Assembly (NCBI GenBank): GCA_038223165.1
Contig: JBBRHE010000146.1
Coordinates: 1-9,846, forward strand
Direction of reading: 5' to 3'
DNA length: 9,846 bases
DNA from: DASYHQ01 sp038223165
GTDB lineage: Bacteria; Planctomycetota; Phycisphaerae; Tepidisphaerales; Tepidisphaeraceae
Below the pieces are notes generated by a model, which made no database searches, had not been told where the DNA came from, and was given only the letters and a program-made list of their open reading frames with translations. This document shows, one piece after another, positions 6,881 to 9,846 of the stretch. Both the position numbers and the translations under genes were made by a program. The stretch's first letter is position 1; every line of letters starts with the position of its first letter.

Positions 6881-6955
6881 CTGCCGACGCGCGTGACGAT
6901 TTGCAAATCCGCATCTTCGCGTCTTCACGACTTTGCGGTTAAAACAAGATCACCT

Positions 6956-8551
6956 ATGAGCGACCTCCACTATTTTCGTCCTGATTGGATTCAACCGTCG
7001 ACCGAGCGATTGTCGACCGACCTCTGCATTTACGGCGCTACGTCCGCGGGCCTGATCGCTGCGGTTGAGGCGACTCGGCGGAACAAGAAGGTCGTCATTG
7101 TTCATCCCGGTAAATTTGTCGGTGGGTTGACCGCCGGTGGGCTCGGGTGGACGGATCACGGTCAGAAAAAGGTTATCGGTGGCCTTAGCCGGGACTTTTA
7201 TCGGCAGGTCGGCAAACTCTACGGAAAGGAGGACGAATTCCTCTTCCCACCGAGCGCCGCAACGCGAGTCTACGAAGATCTGATGCGCGAGTTTGGCATC
7301 ACCGTTCACTTCGGGCAGTTCCTCGACAAGGTCGAAATGACCGGCGGCAAGATCACCGAGATCTCTCTCCTCGGTGGCCTTCGTGTCACGGCCAAAGTGT
7401 TCATCGATGCGACTTACGAAGGCGACTTGATAGCGGGCGCCAAAGTCAGCTTCACTGTCGGCCGTGAGAGCAACGGGACTTACAACGAGACGATCAACGG
7501 CATCTATGTCGGCACCACGCACCAGTTCAGTCACCGCGTCGACCCGTTCGTGAAGGAAGGAGACCCGTCCAGTGGCCTGTTGCCGGGCATTCTGAACGAG
7601 GACCTGTCGAAAAAGGCTGGCCTAGGTGACCAGCGCGTGCAGGCGTACAACTTCCGCATGTGCATGACGGACGACCCGGCGTTGCGCATTCCCTGGCAAA
7701 AGCCCGCCGGTTACGACCCGAACATGTACCTGCTGGCCGGTCGCTGGCTCCGTGGTGAGAAGGACAAGTACAATGAGATTGTCGGCGCAAGCACCAGCGA
7801 CGGCCCCGCGGTCCCGTGCAAGGTCGACCGTTTTCCGAACAAGACGCCCGGCGGTCATTACAAGACCGACACGAACAACCATGGCGCCGTCTCCAGCGAC
7901 TTCATCGGCTACAACCACGAGTGGCCCCAGGGGTGCTACGAGGCGCGAGAGAAGATCTTCCAGGCCCACGTCACCTACCAGCGCGGGCTCTACTGGTATT
8001 TCGCCAACGGTGAAGATGTCCCGCAGAAGTATCGTGACGCGTGGGGCCGTTGGGGCCTGCCGAACGACGAGTTCACACAGACCGAACATTGGCCTTGCCA
8101 ACTTTACGTGCGCGAGGCAAGGCGGATGGTCTCCGACCACGTCATCACCGCGGCCGATTGTACGGGCCAGCGCGTTAGTCCGGACCCGGTCGGCATGGGC
8201 AGCTACAACATGGATTCCCACAACTGCAGCCGCTTCGCCCAGCAACGCGCCGATGGCTGGTGGACGCTGAACGAAGGTGACGTGCAGTTACCCGCAAAGC
8301 CGTATGGCATCTCGTACAAATGCATCGTCCCGAAGCGCGGCGAAGCGTCGAACCTGCTCGTGCCGATCTGCTTGTCGTCCAGCCACATCGCCTACGGTAG
8401 CGCGCGCATGGAACCCGTCTTCATGGCCTTGGGCCAAAGCGCCGCGACGGCAGCGTGCCACGCGATCGACGACAACGTCTCGGTGCAGGACGTAAATTAT
8501 GCGAAGCTGAACAAGGATTTGTTGGATGCAGGGCAAGTGCTGTCGGTGTAA
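6956..8551 (+). CDS. FAD-dependent oxidoreductase (xanthan lyase-type, FAD_oxidored family)
   Basis: A 531-residue flavoprotein of the family often labelled FAD-dependent oxidoreductase or putative xanthan lyase. It is common in planctomycetes and their relatives; its substrate is not established. The N-terminal Rossmann fold is clear: TDLCIYGATSAGLIAAVEA (21-39, G27 and G32 of the dinucleotide motif) and then KVVIVHPGKFVGGLTAGGLGWTD, where the ligand loop follows strand 2. VFIDATYEGDLIAGAKVSFTVGRES (148-172) is the second conserved FAD-contacting block. SSSHIAYGSARMEPVFMALGQSAATAA (474-500) is the C-terminal flavin-binding block. No signal peptide is visible, which is unusual as many relatives are exported. 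The ATG at 6956 gives the normal N-terminus, although no strong ribosome site precedes it. An in-frame ATG at 6851 belongs to the prepilin remnant. It is preceded by the LuxR genes on the same strand. Confidence 0.88.
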   Translation: MSDLHYFRPDWIQPSTERLSTDLCIYGATSAGLIAAVEATRRNKKVVIVHPGKFVGGLTAGGLGWTDHGQKKVIGGLSRDFYRQVGKLYGKEDEFLFPPSAATRVYEDLMREFGITVHFGQFLDKVEMTGGKITEISLLGGLRVTAKVFIDATYEGDLIAGAKVSFTVGRESNGTYNETINGIYVGTTHQFSHRVDPFVKEGDPSSGLLPGILNEDLSKKAGLGDQRVQAYNFRMCMTDDPALRIPWQKPAGYDPNMYLLAGRWLRGEKDKYNEIVGASTSDGPAVPCKVDRFPNKTPGGHYKTDTNNHGAVSSDFIGYNHEWPQGCYEAREKIFQAHVTYQRGLYWYFANGEDVPQKYRDAWGRWGLPNDEFTQTEHWPCQLYVREARRMVSDHVITAADCTGQRVSPDPVGMGSYNMDSHNCSRFAQQRADGWWTLNEGDVQLPAKPYGISYKCIVPKRGEASNLLVPICLSSSHIAYGSARMEPVFMALGQSAATAACHAIDDNVSVQDVNYAKLNKDLLDAGQVLSV

Positions 8552-8593
8552 GCGGTCACCCCGCTGAGCCCATTGGAAATGCGACGTCGGGCT

Positions 8594-8728
8594 CCTCTCC
8601 CGGTACTCCGGGAGAGGTCAGGGTGAGGGTGATTTCGGACAGCGAAAGATCTGGATTTTGCCAACGCAGGCTTACTTACCGATCGAAATCACTCTCACCC
8701 CGCCTCTCCCATGAGTACTTGGGAGAGG
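8594..8728. repeat. Large imperfect inverted repeat between convergent genes
   Basis: A 44-nt left arm (8594-8637) and a 45-nt right arm (8684-8728) are near reverse complements, separated by 46 nt. Each arm also folds alone: left has a perfect 10-bp stem (cctctcccgg/ccgggagagg, 4-nt loop at 8604-8607), right a 9-bp stem (cctctccca/tgggagagg, 8-nt loop). Both arms carry a gtgatttcg-type inner end. The element lies between the FAD oxidoreductase and the gene at 8740-9534, so it could terminate both. There is no T-run. It has the form of a MITE-like or dispersed palindromic repeat. Confidence 0.75.
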
Positions 8729-8739
8729 GGCCGGCGAGT

Positions 8740-9534
8740 TCATTCCAGATCAAACGTATCTTCCGCTTTCTGCAGGAATGCGAAGAAGCACATCTGTTCG
8801 ACACCGTCCTTCATGCCGCGTAGAGAAAACAGTTTGAAGAACCAGGCCAGATCGTGTTCGGTAGCGCCGTCCTCGGGTGGCGCCGACGCACCACCGACAA
8901 TCTCACTGGCGGGGACGCTCATCACGTAGTCGGCGAGATAATTGATGTTCAGCTCGTCGGCGGTCTGTGTCGACAGCACGAACAGGTTCAGCTTCTGAAT
9001 CGGTTCGCGCAAATACCGCTCGGCCATCTTGATTTCGATCGCATCGAGCGCTTTCAGGTACGCTGCCGTCTCCGGGTCCTGCTTCCATTCCAGGGACTGC
9101 TTCTCGTCTTCCTTGAACCCGTCCATCGCGGCGTTGAAGTGGGCCTGCAGGCGTTCGTAGAACGTCTCGACCTGGTCCCCCTCGATCCACCGCACGATTA
9201 TCACCTCGCCCGGCCGGCGGTGGACATGGTAGTCGTTGGTCGACAGGTCGTGCTTGCCCGCAAACTTTAGTAGCGTCGCTGCGTCGACGATCGACGTCTC
9301 GGGCAATAGCGGGCTGTCGGGTGCCTTGGCCTTTTCCAGCTTGGCCATGCCGCGCTGGACCTCACGGGCATGGTTGGGGTCGAGCGCGGGAATGATCCCC
9401 GCGTCAAATTTTCGCGTCGCCTCGAAGACGGCAAACAATTCGGCATGCATGCGGAATTCGTCGGCCTTTTCCTTGGCCTTGTTAGCCGGGTCGCGTGTGG
9501 GTTCTGCGGGGTCGTCGCTGGGTTGCTCGAACAT
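8740..9534 (-). CDS. Conserved-looking hypothetical protein, unrecognised family
   Basis: A 264-residue protein I cannot assign to a family. It is soluble and acidic, with no signal peptide or membrane segment. The first ~25 residues are charged and probably disordered (DDPAEPTRDPANKAKEK). The next part reads as helices, including EFRMHAELFAVFEATRKF (26-43) and HAREVQRGMAKLEKAK (55-70). The middle (104-125) looks like a small beta-rich unit with HVHRRPGEVIIVRWIEGD. Residues 126-185 form long helices with many charged residues (FYERLQAHFNAAMDGFKEDEKQSLEW). The end has FFKLFSLRGMKDGVEQMCFFAFLQKAED (232-259). Third-codon-position GC bias agrees with a real gene. The ATG at 9534 lacks an obvious ribosome site. 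It stands alone, convergent with the FAD oxidoreductase, so its neighbours say little about its job. Confidence 0.72.
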   Translation of the reverse strand: MFEQPSDDPAEPTRDPANKAKEKADEFRMHAELFAVFEATRKFDAGIIPALDPNHAREVQRGMAKLEKAKAPDSPLLPETSIVDAATLLKFAGKHDLSTNDYHVHRRPGEVIIVRWIEGDQVETFYERLQAHFNAAMDGFKEDEKQSLEWKQDPETAAYLKALDAIEIKMAERYLREPIQKLNLFVLSTQTADELNINYLADYVMSVPASEIVGGASAPPEDGATEHDLAWFFKLFSLRGMKDGVEQMCFFAFLQKAEDTFDLE

Positions 9535-9558
9535 GGGAGCAGATTAAGGGGAAAAACT

Positions 9559-9585
9559 CGAAATCCGAAATTCGAAATCCGAAAC
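9559..9585. repeat. Short tandem heptad repeat CGAAAT(C/T)
   Basis: Three and a half units, cgaaatc-cgaaatt-cgaaatc-cgaaac, lie about 25 nt upstream of the start of the hypothetical gene on the - strand. Read on the other strand they are gatttcg-type units. The stretch is clearly AT-richer than its surroundings. Similar nnaaat-cg runs occur as dispersed intergenic filler in some planctomycete genomes, from general recollection only. Confidence 0.6.
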
Positions 9586-9595
9586 AAAGGGGCCG

Positions 9596-9770
9596 CTGAC
9601 GATCGTCGTCGACACCAAGGCCGCCGAGCAGGCCGTCGAGGCGCTCAAGCGGCAGATTACCAGCCTCACTTCCCTGTCCGAGCGCGTCGCGATCAGCGTT
9701 CCGGCCCCTCGCACCGCCACCGTTTCCGCGAATTCGTTTGACCGCGGCCAGACCGGTGGTACATTATCCT
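9596..9770 (+). other. Coding-like frame without a usual start codon
   Basis: From 9548 to the window end one + frame has no stop. From 9599 it reads T-I-V-V-D-T-K-A-A-E-Q-A-V-E-A-L-K-R with high third-position GC, then a helix-like ITSLTSLSERVAIS. No ATG, GTG or TTG starts it; a CTG at 9596 is the only candidate. The reverse strand also has an open frame here, so the assignment is weak. It may be a gene remnant or the effect of high GC. The rest of the 9535-9846 gap holds the heptad repeat and the promoter/terminator pair. Confidence 0.25.
9738..9765 (+). promoter_or_regulatory. Sigma-70-like promoter
   Basis: TTGACC (9738-9743, five of six matches to TTGACA), a 16-nt spacer, and TACATT (9760-9765, four of six matches to TATAAT). 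The start of transcription would fall near 9772-9774, at the edge of the hairpin arm that follows. This is the best -35/-10 pair seen in the window. Confidence 0.5.
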
Positions 9771-9772
9771 CA

Positions 9773-9833
9773 CTCCCCGACTCTGTAGCGCGAACGGCGT
9801 ACGGCGCCCCGCATGGACAAGTCGGGGTTTTTT
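9773..9833 (+). ncRNA. Candidate small RNA or leader closed by a terminator stem
   Basis: Starting at the predicted transcription start, ccccgac (9775-9781) pairs perfectly with gtcgggg (9821-9827), and six T residues follow (9828-9833). The ~60-nt product would thus have its 5' end in the terminator stem, with a 39-nt GC-rich interior containing two acggcg repeats. An ATG at 9813 opens a frame (M-D-K-S-G-F-F-L-R) to the window edge, so this could instead be the leader of a downstream gene. No match to a known riboswitch class is recognised. Confidence 0.4.
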
Positions 9834-9846
9834 CTGCGCCAAACCC

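Noticed and set aside
6851..6955. Upstream ATG of the FAD oxidoreductase at 6851.
   Set aside because: The added 35 residues are the end of the prepilin-like remnant plus low-complexity sequence, and family members begin close to the Rossmann fold.
7622..8245. Long - strand frame opposite the FAD oxidoreductase.
   Set aside because: It is the antisense shadow of a strongly conserved flavoprotein, a usual effect of high third-position GC.
1..9846. CRISPR array, tRNA, rRNA, insertion sequence or phage module.
   Set aside because: No regularly spaced direct repeats, no cloverleaf sequence and no transposase- or phage-like protein were seen in any part of the window.

Overview
This window looks like a stretch of chromosome from a high-GC planctomycete, possibly a Phycisphaerae-like lineage. 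That assignment is inferred from three things. There is a tandem pair of LuxR-type regulators with the GDSEKQVA...HTVHVYVKSLYR signature. There is a xanthan-lyase-type FAD oxidoreductase. Several intergenic palindromes look like dispersed repeats. No rRNA, tRNA, CRISPR array, transposase or phage gene was seen.

Layout, left to right. (1) 2-361: the 3' end of trpE on the + strand, followed by a hairpin plus T-run inside a ~73 bp inverted repeat. (2) 464-1414: a DPM1/GtrB-like family 2 glycosyltransferase with two C-terminal membrane helices. (3) 1452-5136, - strand: a polytopic ArnT/PMT-like GT-C glycosyltransferase, a two-HKD cardiolipin synthase-like phospholipase D protein and a YbhB-type PEBP protein, read in that order. 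(4) 5137-5402: a divergent promoter region with an overlapping-hairpin element. (5) 5403-6799: two tandem LuxR-type regulators; the first lacks the central sensory region of the second. (6) 6800-6955: a fossil prepilin-type signal (GVTLVEMLV) with no start codon. (7) 6956-8551: an FAD-dependent oxidoreductase. (8) 8552-8739: a large inverted repeat between convergent genes. (9) 8740-9534, - strand: an unrecognised soluble acidic protein. (10) 9535-9846: heptad repeats, a coding-like frame without a usual start, and a promoter/terminator pair that could make a ~60 nt RNA.

How the genes may work together. The two glycosyltransferases could act in polyprenyl-phosphate-linked sugar transfer: a GT2 enzyme loads a lipid carrier and a GT-C enzyme uses the lipid-linked sugar. 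They are convergent and not in one operon, so this is only a suggestion. The phospholipase D and PEBP genes may be co-transcribed. The LuxR pair may regulate itself and perhaps the FAD oxidoreductase downstream. I did not find a convincing new defence or mobile system. The most unusual items are the sensor-less/sensor-bearing LuxR pair with a candidate operator, the prepilin fossil, and the small-RNA candidate at the right end.
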